This document shows, piece after piece, positions 5,978 to 15,394 of a stretch of 64,000 bases of DNA (position 1 is the stretch's first letter; each line of letters starts with the position of its first letter). The translations under genes and the position numbers were made by a program. Under the pieces are notes generated by a model. That model was not told the DNA's origin. It made no database searches and was given only the letters and a program-made list of their open reading frames with translations. The DNA comes from Mucilaginibacter_A sp964251965 (lineage in GTDB: Bacteria > Bacteroidota > Bacteroidia > Sphingobacteriales > Sphingobacteriaceae), in NCBI GenBank assembly GCA_964251965.1, contig CAXULQ010000002.1, positions 62,001 through 126,000 on the forward strand, given 5' to 3'.

Positions 5978-8401
5978 TCAATCGTGGTTTTTGTTCCAAC
6001 GGATTTTAAGTTTGCCGTCATCACCGTCTGCAGCCAAAATATGCAGCACAATACCTTTCATGCGCCTGTCTTTTATTTCCTGTTTATCGGTAATGGCTTC
6101 ATCTTTTTTAGGATTACGAAGCGGCACATCCAACGCAATATTAGTTCCTTTTGTAAGTCCGTAAACCCCGGCAACATTCATATTAAGCACACTCGAATTG
6201 ATCATCATCGGGTTGATGGTAATTTTATCGCAATGCAAATCAAACTTTCCATCCAAGTTATCAATGGTTATATTTTTTAAATCGCGGAAAGGAAATGCAA
6301 ATTTGCCAACTTTCACAATTGGATCAAAGTTGATCAATGCGCCTTTTTTCAAATTCAGGTTAACTGTTCCATTGATCGATCTCGGTACAATACTTCCTTG
6401 GTTGGATATATTTCCGCTGATATTGGATTTCAAAGATAAAAACCCTTTCAGGTTTTTGTAAGTAAAACCGTCAATTCCAAAGTTGTTAAAAGAGTAGAAA
6501 AAGTTAGTAATGTTTACATTGTTAACATTCGTATTGATGGCAAAATGATTTAAACTTCCATTTTGTGCAACATTGCCATTCAACTTAAAAGAACCGCCAG
6601 AACTTTTTGCACTTATATTTTTTAGGTTAATGCCATCTTCTGAAAGCAATAAGTTTGCATTTACATCTGTAGCTGAAAATTTAAAGTAGAAAGCTTTATC
6701 GATATGCAAGTGCATATCCGCTTTGCCTTTTTCTAAAACGGTATTTAACTGATCTGCAAAGTTGCTGCTGTTGTTTTTCTTTTTAACAGTGATGCTTCTT
6801 TTACTGGATAAAAATCCTAAAAATTCGCCCAAATACAATTGCGGACTACGTATTTGCCAGTCGACCAAGATTTTTTCCGGAGCTGTATAATACAAGTTAA
6901 GGAAGTTTTTTACGCTGCCTTCCATGTAAACAATGCTTTTTCCACTTTGCAGATGGATGTTTTTTAACAACAAATCATTGCCAGTAAAATCAATTGAAAC
7001 GGAAGTGTTTTTAAAATTAAGTTTACGGGGCAAATAATTTATGTCTGCATTTTTAATGTTTACTGTTCCGCCAAAAATAGGTTTAACCAATTCAAAATCT
7101 ACAATATTGGCTTTGTAATTCAAATTTAAATCGGCTGTGCCTTTTGTAAAATTTAGCGTTTGCCCCAGTAAGTTGTTTAACTTGGATACTGCAAAATTAG
7201 ATTTAATGGTTCCGACAGCAATCGGTTTAATTAAATTGCTGATAACACCCGTATCAATTACAAACGGAACTTGCGTGTAATTCCCGGTTAAATGATAGAA
7301 TTTGATGGCAGAATTTTTATCATTACGGCCATTTCCATTGATGTAATTGTTGGTAAAAGCAGCCTGAAAACTACAACTGTCAATGATAACTTTCGGTATA
7401 GTTACAGTGTTGTTTTTAACGCTGCAACTTACATCAATAGCCGGATCTCCTCCATTGTTAAAACTTCCGGCAATTGTGGCTTTTACCGCAATTGGATTTT
7501 TAACATTGTATTTATTAAGTGAAGTTGTAATATTTGGTGATAACAAAGCGGCTGCATGTTTCCACAAAATATTATCGTTTACAATATTGATTGTGAAATC
7601 GCCAGGGTTTTTTACCAAGCTAAATTTTGCACTAATTGTAAAAGGGTCGCCGCCAATATTAAGTACATTTGGGCTTACAATTATAAACCCGGTTTCGTTA
7701 TTGTAATTGGCGACAATTGTACCTTCCAGTAATTTATTCTTGATAAAACTTCCTTGCAAAGAATTAAAAGCCATATCATTGGCCAATACTTTAAGGTTAA
7801 GGCTTGCATTCCAGTCATCTCCAGGATAATCTATTTTACCTTTTAAATCTTCCACTGCAAAATGAAACAACTTGTGTCCTTTCTGATTATCTAAAATAAA
7901 ATTGACCTGTTTCAAAGAAATGCGCCTAACCTCGGTTGCGGTACTACTGTTTTTATCGGTGTTTTTTTTAGGCTTTTCTACCTTTTTAAAAACAAACGTG
8001 TTGCTGTAACCGGTACTATTGGTGTATAAATAAATGGTAGCCTGTTCGATCCCAATCTTGTTGATGGCAATAGTGCCGGTAAAAAGTGCAAACGGGTTAA
8101 TGGTAATATTAAAATCTTTGGCATCCAGTAAAGTATGTTGGTGGGTTTTGTAAAGACTATCGCGTATAACAACATTTTTAAGTGAAACAGAAATGCCAGG
8201 AAAACCGCTTAAAAAAGCAGTTTCCATACCGGCAACAGTTAACGTTCCGCCGTGCAGGTTTTTGTTTAGTTCTTGTGTAATGGCATTTAAAAAGTACTTT
8301 TTGTGCGTGTTGATATAAACGGAAGCCGCAATTAAAGCAATCAGCAATAATCCTAACAAAACGGCAAATGTTTTGAATACAATTTTTAACCAGCGCGGCA
8401 T
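5978..8401 (-). CDS. AsmA-like membrane protein
   Basis: This protein of 807 residues has a single N-terminal membrane anchor (about residues 8-30, FKTFAVLLGLLLIALIAASV). A long beta-strand-rich periplasmic region follows. It starts like AsmA-family proteins: ITQELNKNLHGGTLTVAGME then SLKNVVIRDS. It ends with the AsmA C-terminal type region (GTVNLNLKKGALINFDPIV and LNMNVAGVYGL). Members of this group, including TamB relatives, are linked to lipid transport and outer-membrane assembly. That role is inferred from family. It stands alone on the strand and appears intact. Confidence 0.85.
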   Translation of the reverse strand: MPRWLKIVFKTFAVLLGLLLIALIAASVYINTHKKYFLNAITQELNKNLHGGTLTVAGMETAFLSGFPGISVSLKNVVIRDSLYKTHQHTLLDAKDFNITINPFALFTGTIAINKIGIEQATIYLYTNSTGYSNTFVFKKVEKPKKNTDKNSSTATEVRRISLKQVNFILDNQKGHKLFHFAVEDLKGKIDYPGDDWNASLNLKVLANDMAFNSLQGSFIKNKLLEGTIVANYNNETGFIIVSPNVLNIGGDPFTISAKFSLVKNPGDFTINIVNDNILWKHAAALLSPNITTSLNKYNVKNPIAVKATIAGSFNNGGDPAIDVSCSVKNNTVTIPKVIIDSCSFQAAFTNNYINGNGRNDKNSAIKFYHLTGNYTQVPFVIDTGVISNLIKPIAVGTIKSNFAVSKLNNLLGQTLNFTKGTADLNLNYKANIVDFELVKPIFGGTVNIKNADINYLPRKLNFKNTSVSIDFTGNDLLLKNIHLQSGKSIVYMEGSVKNFLNLYYTAPEKILVDWQIRSPQLYLGEFLGFLSSKRSITVKKKNNSSNFADQLNTVLEKGKADMHLHIDKAFYFKFSATDVNANLLLSEDGINLKNISAKSSGGSFKLNGNVAQNGSLNHFAINTNVNNVNITNFFYSFNNFGIDGFTYKNLKGFLSLKSNISGNISNQGSIVPRSINGTVNLNLKKGALINFDPIVKVGKFAFPFRDLKNITIDNLDGKFDLHCDKITINPMMINSSVLNMNVAGVYGLTKGTNIALDVPLRNPKKDEAITDKQEIKDRRMKGIVLHILAADGDDGKLKIRWNKNHD

Positions 8402-8549
8402 GTTTAAATTTATTAGCTAAAGGTTTTGGGGTTTACTTTGTTTGGCAAAAACAATTTCAACCGATCTTACAAAAGATGAATATAAACAAATAAAGGTTTT
8501 ATAAAAAAGCATGAAGAAAGCAATTGTACTTTTACCATAAATTTTAAGC

Positions 8550-8563
8550 GATAAAAACAGCAT
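8550..8563 (+). repeat. Variant uptake-like word (GATAAAAACAGCAT)
   Basis: A single copy of the second word, differing from the main word in the centre (ACAG for GAAG). It lies in the divergent gap between the AsmA-like gene and the ECF sigma gene. Other copies occur as inverted pairs at 61039-61068 and 63389-63418. Confidence 0.7.
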
Positions 8564-8623
8564 CTGTAAAAATATTTTAAAACATGTGCAACCTATTTAA
8601 AACATTCATCATCTTGTTTGTAA

Positions 8624-9190
8624 ATGATGTTTTTGGAAAATAACCTAACCGAGTTGATAGAAGGTTGCCGTTTTGGAAACCGGAAAGCGCAGGAAATGCT
8701 GTATAAGCTTTTTGCTGCCAAGATGTTAGGTGTTTGTATGCGCTATGCAACCGATAAAATGGAAGCAGAAGATATGCTGCAAAACGGGTTTATAAAAGTG
8801 TTTGGCAAGATTTCTGACTTTAAAGGCGAAGGTTCTTTTGAAGGTTGGGTAAGGCGGATTATGGTACATGCCTCAATAGAATATTACCGCAAACACCACA
8901 AAACGATGCAATTGGTGGAGATGGAAACGGCAGGTGCAGAACAATCGGTAAATGCTGCGGCAGCATCAAACTTGGAAACAAAGGATTTGCTGGCGATGAT
9001 CCAAACTTTGTCCCCAGGCTACAAGTTGGTTTTTAATTTGTATGCGATAGAAGGTTATTCGCACAAAGAAATAGGAGCGATGCTGAACATGAGCGAAGGT
9101 GCATCAAAATCACAACTATCGCGGGCACGTACAATTTTAAAAGAAATGGTTTACAAAACGGAAGGAGTGAAATATGAAGATTTCGGATAA
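8624..9190 (+). CDS. ECF-type RNA polymerase sigma factor (module 1)
   Basis: This 188-residue sigma factor has only the two regions of ECF proteins. Region 2 includes AEDMLQNGFIKVFGKISDFKGEGSFEGWVRRI. Quoting shorter pieces, the core is DMLQNGFIKVF and FEGWVRRIMVHAS. Region 4 has YSHKEIGAMLNMSEGASKSQLSRA, a helix-turn-helix that would bind the -35 element. It overlaps the following anti-sigma-like gene by 17 bases, and a barrel gene comes next. This is the arrangement of Bacteroidetes ECF envelope-response modules. Confidence 0.93.
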   Translation: MMFLENNLTELIEGCRFGNRKAQEMLYKLFAAKMLGVCMRYATDKMEAEDMLQNGFIKVFGKISDFKGEGSFEGWVRRIMVHASIEYYRKHHKTMQLVEMETAGAEQSVNAAAASNLETKDLLAMIQTLSPGYKLVFNLYAIEGYSHKEIGAMLNMSEGASKSQLSRARTILKEMVYKTEGVKYEDFG

Positions 9191-9953
9191 AGAATTGGAT
9201 GATTTGTTTCAATCTAAATTAAACAATTTGGAGGTTGAACCGGATGCAATAGTTTGGAATAATATTGATGCAAACTTGGTTGTAAAACCAAAAAAGAAAA
9301 GTATAGTTCCAGCTTTACGGATTGCTGCAAGTGTAATTTTGGTACTTTCGGTTGGATTGTTATTGCTTCAAAAAGAAGTTGAGCCAGTAAAAAATAAAAT
9401 TCCGCAAAAAGGAGTCAAACTAAAATTGAAGCAGCAGGAAACTGTAATCAACCCAAACGAAAGCATAGTTGCAGCAAAAGGAATGCTTCTTTTAACTGCT
9501 AAAAATAAGGTGGTAAAAGAAGCACATGCAAAAAAGGTTAACAAGGTTTTATCTTCGGAAGCAACGATCCAATCAAAAGAAAAGCAGGACGATCTTTCAA
9601 CCCAAACTTTAGCTCAAAACAAAACGCAGCAAGATTTAGAAAGTATCCAAGTAGCTTCGAATAATATGGCAACCGTTCCTGATCTGGCAACTAAATTAAA
9701 CGTGCAGCCAGAAAATGAAACACCGGAAACAGCGGTTATCAAACCTCAAATTGTACCTGTTGAAAGAAGCATCGTGGCAACAGCCACCAAACGAAAAGGG
9801 ATCCGCAATATGGGCGATCTGGTAAATTTGGTAATGTCCAAAGTAGATAAACGGCCAAACAAGTTAATTGAATTTACCGATACCGATGACGGCGATGAGT
9901 CCAACGTAACAGGCATCAACTTAGGGATTATCAGCATAAAAAAAGAAAAATAA
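9174..9953 (+). CDS. Putative anti-sigma factor, single-pass membrane protein
   Basis: This protein has 259 residues. The N-terminal cytoplasmic part (residues 1-45; ELDDLFQSKLNNLEVEP and AIVWNNIDANL) resembles the sigma-binding segment of small Bacteroidetes anti-sigma factors. One membrane helix follows (about 47-66). The long periplasmic part is rich in Lys, Gln and Thr and looks disordered. It overlaps the sigma gene by 17 bases, consistent with coupled expression. No sequence motif proves the role, so it rests on topology and position. It contains two coding copies of the AAAAGAAGYA word (9483 and 9513). Confidence 0.7.
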   Translation: MKISDKELDDLFQSKLNNLEVEPDAIVWNNIDANLVVKPKKKSIVPALRIAASVILVLSVGLLLLQKEVEPVKNKIPQKGVKLKLKQQETVINPNESIVAAKGMLLLTAKNKVVKEAHAKKVNKVLSSEATIQSKEKQDDLSTQTLAQNKTQQDLESIQVASNNMATVPDLATKLNVQPENETPETAVIKPQIVPVERSIVATATKRKGIRNMGDLVNLVMSKVDKRPNKLIEFTDTDDGDESNVTGINLGIISIKKEK

Positions 9954-9976
9954 AACTAATCTTAATTCTATTTTAT

Positions 9977-10795
9977 ATGAAACGCTTACTATTTACCGCA
10001 ACATTTTGCGGTTTGCTATCTTTTGCTTTTGCACAAACCGGAACGGATTCTGTAAGGATCAAACCCGATTCAACTAAAACTAAAAAGAAAACTTTTAAAC
10101 TGGTTTTTGATAGTGGTGATAACATGATAACACATTATGATACTACGAAAGCGCACATGCCGAAAAAGCCAAATCATTTTAATTTTGGATTAACTTTTTC
10201 GCGCTTTGATCTCGGCTTTTCTCGCCTAATAGATAATGGCAGTTTTACGCTTTCGCCCAAAAACCAGTTTTTAGATTACAAAGGCGGCAAAACGGCTTAC
10301 GTTGGTTTTGATGTTTTGCAGATGGGTTACCGTTTTAATCCGTATTTTAAAATTTATTTAGCTGGTGGTTTTGATTGGACCTTGATTCGTTTGCGCCAGA
10401 ATATCACCATCCAGGAAAACGCTTCTACCTTAACTTACACAACTGATAACGTTAATTACAGTAAAAACCGTTTTTCGTCTAGTTATTTACGCATTCCGTT
10501 AGCTTTTGATTTCAGGACGAAAGACAATAAAAAAGGTAACAAGTTTCATATAACTGCTGGGCCTGAAATTGGGTTTTTGCTGAATGGAAAAGTAAAACAA
10601 ATCAGCAGTGATTTTGGCAAAAAGAAGTTTTACGATAATTATCATTTTAACCAGTTCCGTTACGGTGGCTACTTACGGGCCGGATACAAAAGCACAGGTT
10701 TGTTTGTTAAATATTACGCGAATGATATGTTTGAAAATAGTCCAAATCAAAATGGCTTGAAAAGTTTAAACTTTGGGTTGACGTTTGGGTTGTAG
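9977..10795 (+). CDS. Outer-membrane beta-barrel protein (PorT-like)
   Basis: This 272-residue protein starts with a clear signal peptide (MKRLLFTATFCGLLSFAFAQ). After a short Lys/Asp-rich linker it consists of alternating aromatic strands (FGLTFSRFDLGFSRL, YFKIYLAGGFDWTLIRL, GGYLRAGYKSTGLFVKYY), ending in an aromatic-hydrophobic C-terminus. This is the look of the PorT/outer-membrane beta-barrel group. It is the third gene of module 1 and may be the sensor or target of the sigma/anti-sigma pair. It ends seven bases from the convergent module 2. Confidence 0.82.
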   Translation: MKRLLFTATFCGLLSFAFAQTGTDSVRIKPDSTKTKKKTFKLVFDSGDNMITHYDTTKAHMPKKPNHFNFGLTFSRFDLGFSRLIDNGSFTLSPKNQFLDYKGGKTAYVGFDVLQMGYRFNPYFKIYLAGGFDWTLIRLRQNITIQENASTLTYTTDNVNYSKNRFSSSYLRIPLAFDFRTKDNKKGNKFHITAGPEIGFLLNGKVKQISSDFGKKKFYDNYHFNQFRYGGYLRAGYKSTGLFVKYYANDMFENSPNQNGLKSLNFGLTFGL

Positions 10796-10801
10796 TTTAG
10801 G

Positions 10802-12289
10802 CTATTTGAACCGATAGCCAATGCTAATTTGAAAAGTATTATTGGCTTTACGATAAGCACCCAGATCATTATTAACTTTATATGGCGTTAATAACTGGTA
10901 GCTGCTATTTAGATCAAACTTGTTTAAGTGAAAATTTAGGCCACCAGTAAACCCAAGTGAAACTTTGCTAATGATTGTATTATTGATGGCTTTATTAATT
11001 TCTTTACTACGATAAACAGTGTCCCGCAAGTCCGCGATAGTACCGAGCTTACTGCTAATGTCTGTCTGTTTTAAAAGCAGGCTGATAACAGGGCCGGCTT
11101 TTACGCTAATTTTTTTAGAAATCCTGTATTCTAAGTTTACCGGTATATCGAGTATCATAAGTTTACGAGAATCAATAATTTTAAAGGGAGGCAGGGAATC
11201 AGGCCGATAATAACTTGGATGTGAATATTCACCAGAAAGTCGCCTGTAGCTATTGATCCGAACCCTTGCGTCAACCAGCCATCGGTTATTCAAAGTGTAT
11301 GAACCAAACCCGCCAAAATAAAACCTAACATTATTGCTTGTATTCAACCCAATTTCTAAACCGTAATTATAAGGTGGCGTAAGAAAAACATTCGCCTTTT
11401 TCCCTTTGGCTATATTCTTAGATTGATTATTATTTGGTTTGCTACTGGCTATAGGCGAATCCTTATCTTTTTTAACTATTGCTGCAATTTCAGGTATTTG
11501 TTTAAACTTAGCTATATTACTTGCTGAATCTTGAATGATAGACTGTCTGTTAGTAGCCTTTTTATATTCATCAACATTCTTTCCATTCAAATAGCGGTAT
11601 TCACGTCTTATTATTTTATCGACACTGTCAGTCGGCTTTCCTTTATAATGAAGGACAGGCTTTCTATTTTCCTTTGTTAGCGTTTTTACAACTGAATGAG
11701 TTTGTAACCTACTTCGTTTTTTTATACCAGCAGAAGGGATTGAAAATTTAGAAGATACTGAAGTTCTTCTTTCAGGTAACACTACCCGAGATAAGCTATT
11801 AATATCTGTTAAAGCTTTAATCTTTGTTCTCAGATTCAACGTAGCCGTTTCTGTCTTGCTAACTGTACTGCTTTGTTTATTAGGGTAAACTGCAGCATTA
11901 CTATTTTTAACAAAGGTATTGGGTTTTAATTGTAGATGCTTGGTATCAGTAATATTCTTGCGCGTACTATCAAGGTTAATCTCACCATGTTTTAGTGTGT
12001 CTACATGCACTTGTTGTTTTGATTTTTGATTTTGAACGTTTTTAGAAGTTATAGATAGGTAGTATCCTATTGCACCAATTATAACTGCTACAGGTATAAT
12101 GTAACCAAGCAATGAAACCAGCGAAATTCCGAATGGATTGTCGCTGTTCCCTCCCTCATTACCAGTTTTAGGTATATGTTCGTCGAGCAGCTTTTTCATG
12201 TTAAGCCACGCAGATTCGGTATCCTTTTGAAGAGGAAGCTCATCCAGCTTTTTACGCCAAAGTTTCTGATACCATGCTGAATTTTTCAT
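10802..12289 (-). CDS. Anti-sigma-like domain fused to an outer-membrane barrel-like domain
   Basis: This protein of 495 residues has an unusual layout. Residues 1-55 look like a cytoplasmic sigma-binding segment (WYQKLWRKKLDELPL, SAWLNMKKLLDEHIP). One membrane helix lies at about 56-80. A basic, disordered linker runs to about residue 300. The last 190 residues look like a PorT-type barrel (YGLEIGLNTSNNVRFYFGG, RWLVDARVRINSYR, NNTFQISIGYRF). In module 1 the same parts sit on two genes. The start overlaps the sigma gene by 4 bases (ATGA). How one chain could span both membranes is unclear, and the C-terminal part may be periplasmic instead. Confidence 0.72.
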   Translation of the reverse strand: MKNSAWYQKLWRKKLDELPLQKDTESAWLNMKKLLDEHIPKTGNEGGNSDNPFGISLVSLLGYIIPVAVIIGAIGYYLSITSKNVQNQKSKQQVHVDTLKHGEINLDSTRKNITDTKHLQLKPNTFVKNSNAAVYPNKQSSTVSKTETATLNLRTKIKALTDINSLSRVVLPERRTSVSSKFSIPSAGIKKRSRLQTHSVVKTLTKENRKPVLHYKGKPTDSVDKIIRREYRYLNGKNVDEYKKATNRQSIIQDSASNIAKFKQIPEIAAIVKKDKDSPIASSKPNNNQSKNIAKGKKANVFLTPPYNYGLEIGLNTSNNVRFYFGGFGSYTLNNRWLVDARVRINSYRRLSGEYSHPSYYRPDSLPPFKIIDSRKLMILDIPVNLEYRISKKISVKAGPVISLLLKQTDISSKLGTIADLRDTVYRSKEINKAINNTIISKVSLGFTGGLNFHLNKFDLNSSYQLLTPYKVNNDLGAYRKANNTFQISIGYRFK

Positions 12290-12873
12290 CTCGCCTTATT
12301 TGGGTTTTCAGTTGGTTCATTAACATTTTTATTAGCTGGTTCCAATATTGCCCTAAGTAGTTTTTTGCCTTCTGATAAATGCCACCTGGATGTACTTTCA
12401 CTAATTTGTAACTGTTCTCCGATTTCTTTATGCGAATAACCCTCTATAACCGAAAGGTTAAACACTATTTGTGTTGCAGCAGGCAGCAGTCGGATGGCTT
12501 TTACCAGATCCTGGGCATAAAGTTTGTCCAGGATTTCTGGTGAAATAAATAAAGTTGCTGTTTCTTCGTCTTTTTTACTGGTTTTCTGAAATATAGCTTC
12601 TTTCCTGCCCAAATCAATACACGTCCTGACCATAATGGTTCTTATCCATACAGCCAGTTCTCCTTTTTGCATATCAAAAGTGCTTATATTTTGAAATACT
12701 TTTAAAAATCCTGTATTAAGTGCTTCTGCAGCCAGTTCATCAGATTTTAAATAACGGTAGCAAAGCCTAAGCATTTCAGCATAAAAAAGCTTGTATAAAT
12801 CCTCCTGCGCCGATCGTTCATTGGCCTTACATCTTTTAACAAGCCGGGAATTCTGCTTAGCAAATAGGTTCAT
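12286..12873 (-). CDS. ECF-type RNA polymerase sigma factor (module 2)
   Basis: A second ECF sigma factor, 195 residues. Region 2 is seen in LAAEALNTGFLKVFQNIS and ELAVWIRTIMVRTCID. Region 4 is YSHKEIGEQLQISESTSRWHLSEGKKLL, of which the helix-turn-helix core is HKEIGEQLQISESTSRWHL. The gene overlaps the fused anti-sigma/barrel gene by four bases. It resembles the module 1 sigma factor in order and in the EGYSHKEIG motif, so the two modules may be old duplicates. Confidence 0.92.
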   Translation of the reverse strand: MNLFAKQNSRLVKRCKANERSAQEDLYKLFYAEMLRLCYRYLKSDELAAEALNTGFLKVFQNISTFDMQKGELAVWIRTIMVRTCIDLGRKEAIFQKTSKKDEETATLFISPEILDKLYAQDLVKAIRLLPAATQIVFNLSVIEGYSHKEIGEQLQISESTSRWHLSEGKKLLRAILEPANKNVNEPTENPNKAR

Positions 12874-13059
12874 TTAATATGTTAAGAGTACCCGTATTCA
12901 TTTTATCCTACCTAACCATACGCATTCAAATGCAAAAACGCTGGGATAAAATTGTGCTTTTTTAATAATATTTTTTCTTCTTCTTTCTATTCCAGGTTAC
13001 CCAACGTTTGCTTCCAATCAGCCGTAATTCTCCATAAAGCGTAAACCACTAAATCCATT

Positions 13060-13970
13060 ATGTATCATCAGGAAAGTTACGACCGGCATGGCAATTGGTA
13101 TAACCAACAATTTCCTACCAGAGAAGCAAAAGTTAATCATTACCATAAAGCAAAGATGTTTGGCAAGGAAACAGTTTCCTGCTGGCTCCAACAAATATTT
13201 TTTAGTTGTCTGGAGCCTTTGTTACAAGACCAGGGGCAGTACTGGCTAACTGTTGGAGATGCATACGGCTTTGATGCCCAATATATTTTGTCTAAGGGAA
13301 GCAGTGCACTGGCTACTGACCTGAATATTGATTTTTTAGAAGTAGCAAAACAGGAAGGCATAGTAAAAGAGTATGCAGCTGAAAATGCAGAAAAACTTTC
13401 TTTTAGTAATAATGAGTTCGATTACATACTTTGTAAAGAATCTTACCATCATTTTCCAAGGCCTTATGCCGCCCTTTATGAAATGATACGGGTAGCTAAA
13501 AAGGGAATCGTTATTATCGAACCGCAGGATCCTTTATCCAAAATGCCTCTTTTATTGTTGCTCACCAATTTACTGCCCTCCAAGAACAAATTTTTGCATA
13601 GTGTATGGAAAAATCGTTTTTCTTTCGAGCCAGTCGGTAATTTTGTATATTATATAAGGTATCAGAAAGGGAATTTGAAAAATTTGCAGCAGGATTGAAC
13701 CTGCCTTTTGTTGCGTTTAAAAGAATCAATCCAAACTTTTATTTCCAAGGAGCAGAAAACGTAAACACTGGTACAACAAATTGGAAGGTATTATCAATCC
13801 GTGCAAAAAAGCTTTTTCTGGATTTGCTGGTAAAGCTTAAGATCATACCAGGACAAGTATTATCTACCGTTATCTTTAAACAAGCCCCTCATAACAATAC
13901 TATTAAACAGCTACAAATTGAAGGATACCGTTTGGTTACCATTCCCAAAAATCCTTATATTAGTTCATAG
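13060..13970 (+). pseudogene. SAM-dependent methyltransferase broken by a -1 frameshift
   Basis: The first frame (13060-13698, 212 aa) has a Methyltransf_11-type fold: LTVGDAYGFDAQYI for the SAM loop, an acidic strand end in ATDLNIDF, and FDYILCKESYHHFPRP. It then stops. A second frame (13695-13970) carries the natural C-terminus. The join is near 13657-13660. Shifting frame there gives VSEREFEKFAAGLNLPFVAF, which reads on without a gap. The full span is 911 bases, one short of 304 codons, so one base is missing. Either the gene is recently inactivated or the read has an error. No slippery heptamer is seen that would suggest programmed frameshifting. Confidence 0.8.
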
Positions 13971-14020
13971 ATATCTGTAATTCGCTTCCTTTATAACCAA
14001 AAATACTGATTAACAAAAAC

Positions 14021-14335
14021 TCAATCTGTGATGGATACATATTCTACAGTTTCTAAAATGCGCGGGCCAATATGTTTACTTAATGATTGTTTGGTAATCA
14101 GTTCTACTTTATTATTAAATAATTCTTCCAAAAAATAGACTATGTTAAGGTAGTTGCGCAGCGTCTTTTTTTCCCGACGGATATCAACCAACAAATCAAT
14201 ATCGCTTTCTAAATTTGGCTGGTTTCTGACGTAAGAACCAAAAAGGCCAATCTCTTGAACGCCAAATGCCGTTAAAACTGCTTTGTTTGCAGATAGTTTT
14301 TCTAAAATTTCATCTTTGGTGATCGTCGAAACCAT
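14021..14335 (-). CDS. MntA-like nucleotidyltransferase
   Basis: This 104-residue protein is a minimal nucleotidyltransferase. The motif GLFGSYVRNQPNLESDIDLL holds the G-S pair and the two metal-binding Asp residues. The family includes MntA antitoxins, which AMPylate HEPN toxins. I see no HEPN gene on either side, so this copy stands alone or its partner has been lost. ATG at 14335 is preferred to a TTG two codons upstream. Confidence 0.82.
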   Translation of the reverse strand: MVSTITKDEILEKLSANKAVLTAFGVQEIGLFGSYVRNQPNLESDIDLLVDIRREKKTLRNYLNIVYFLEELFNNKVELITKQSLSKHIGPRILETVEYVSITD

Positions 14336-14386
14336 ATTCAAAAATACTAATTAAACCTAAATTTTTGTTTTCCGTATCTTCGCTGC

Positions 14387-15394
14387 ATGGCAGAAGCAAT
14401 ACCTTTTTTAAAGGTAAAAAATGTAACCAAACTATTTTCGGGCGAAAAGATTTCGGGCATAAAAGAAGTATCGCTGGAAATAAAACCCGGTAAAATCACC
14501 GCCATAATCGGCAGAAGCGGCAGCGGAAAATCAACTTTATTAAACCTGGTTTATGGGTTGATTTCTCCTGATGAAGGTGAAATTTATTTTGTGGGAGAAC
14601 GCGTTTGGGGACCGGATGTAAAACTAATTCCAGGACACGACCAGATGAAAATGGTTACGCAGCAATCCGATCATTTAAACCATTACGCCAAGGTTTGGGA
14701 CAATGTGGCTTCGCTGCTGCCCAATACCAATCTCGAATATAAATCAACAAAAACCACCAAAGTTTTACAGCAATTGCGTTTGCTGAATTTGAAAGACCGC
14801 CGCGTTGCCGATTTAAGCGGCGGTGAACGCCAGCGGGTTTCTATTGCGCGCGCTTTGGTTTCCAATCCAAAAGTATTGTTGCTGGACGAACCTTTTAACC
14901 AGGTTGATGCTTCTTTCAGGGATAATTTGCAGCAGGATATTCGGCGCATTGTACAAGAAACGGGATTAACGGTGGTGATAGTTTCGCATGATCCGCAGGA
15001 AGTTTTATCGCTGGCCGATGAATTAGTGGTTTTAAAAGATGGCGAAATTGTGGAAACCGGGATACCCCGAAAAATATACAACGAACCGCAAAGTTTGTAC
15101 GCCGCACAGCTTTTGTCTAACTGTAATATACTCACAAAAGCACAAGCTTTAACTTGTGGAATTACTATGGATGCTAATCAAGTTGTAATTTATCCTGAAT
15201 GGATTTCGGCAGAAAAAAACTTCGGCACCAAAAAATATACGGTAAAAGAAGCATGGTTTAAAGGCGCTTACGAAGAATTGTTAGTTACTTGTGACGATGT
15301 TGAACTGCGCGTTTTTCAACCTCAAGTAAACGAATTTAAACCGGGAGATTCTGTGAACCTAAAATTTACGAAGTTTTTAACATTTCACGTTTAG
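14387..15394 (+). CDS. ABC transporter ATP-binding protein (orphan)
   Basis: This 335-residue ATPase has Walker A at residues 42-50 (GRSGSGKST), a Q-loop region (MVTQQSDHLNHYAK), the signature LSGGERQRVSIARAL, Walker B with VLLLDEPFNQVD and the switch His in VIVSHDP. The C-terminal 95 residues after LLSNCNIL form an extra small domain, possibly TOBE-like and regulatory. The pattern fits import ATPases of the PotA/FbpC type. No permease or binding protein is next to it, so its membrane partner must be elsewhere. Its 3' end overlaps the convergent channel gene by 29 bases. Two coding copies of the AAAAGAAGYA word lie in it (14459, 15241). Confidence 0.88.
   Translation: MAEAIPFLKVKNVTKLFSGEKISGIKEVSLEIKPGKITAIIGRSGSGKSTLLNLVYGLISPDEGEIYFVGERVWGPDVKLIPGHDQMKMVTQQSDHLNHYAKVWDNVASLLPNTNLEYKSTKTTKVLQQLRLLNLKDRRVADLSGGERQRVSIARALVSNPKVLLLDEPFNQVDASFRDNLQQDIRRIVQETGLTVVIVSHDPQEVLSLADELVVLKDGEIVETGIPRKIYNEPQSLYAAQLLSNCNILTKAQALTCGITMDANQVVIYPEWISAEKNFGTKKYTVKEAWFKGAYEELLVTCDDVELRVFQPQVNEFKPGDSVNLKFTKFLTFHV

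Noticed and set aside
13657..13698. Programmed -1 frameshift in the 13060 methyltransferase
   Set aside because: No X XXY YYZ slippery heptamer or following pseudoknot-like structure is visible at the join.
14021..14335. HEPN-MNT toxin-antitoxin pair
   Set aside because: No HEPN gene was found on either side; only the nucleotidyltransferase is supported.
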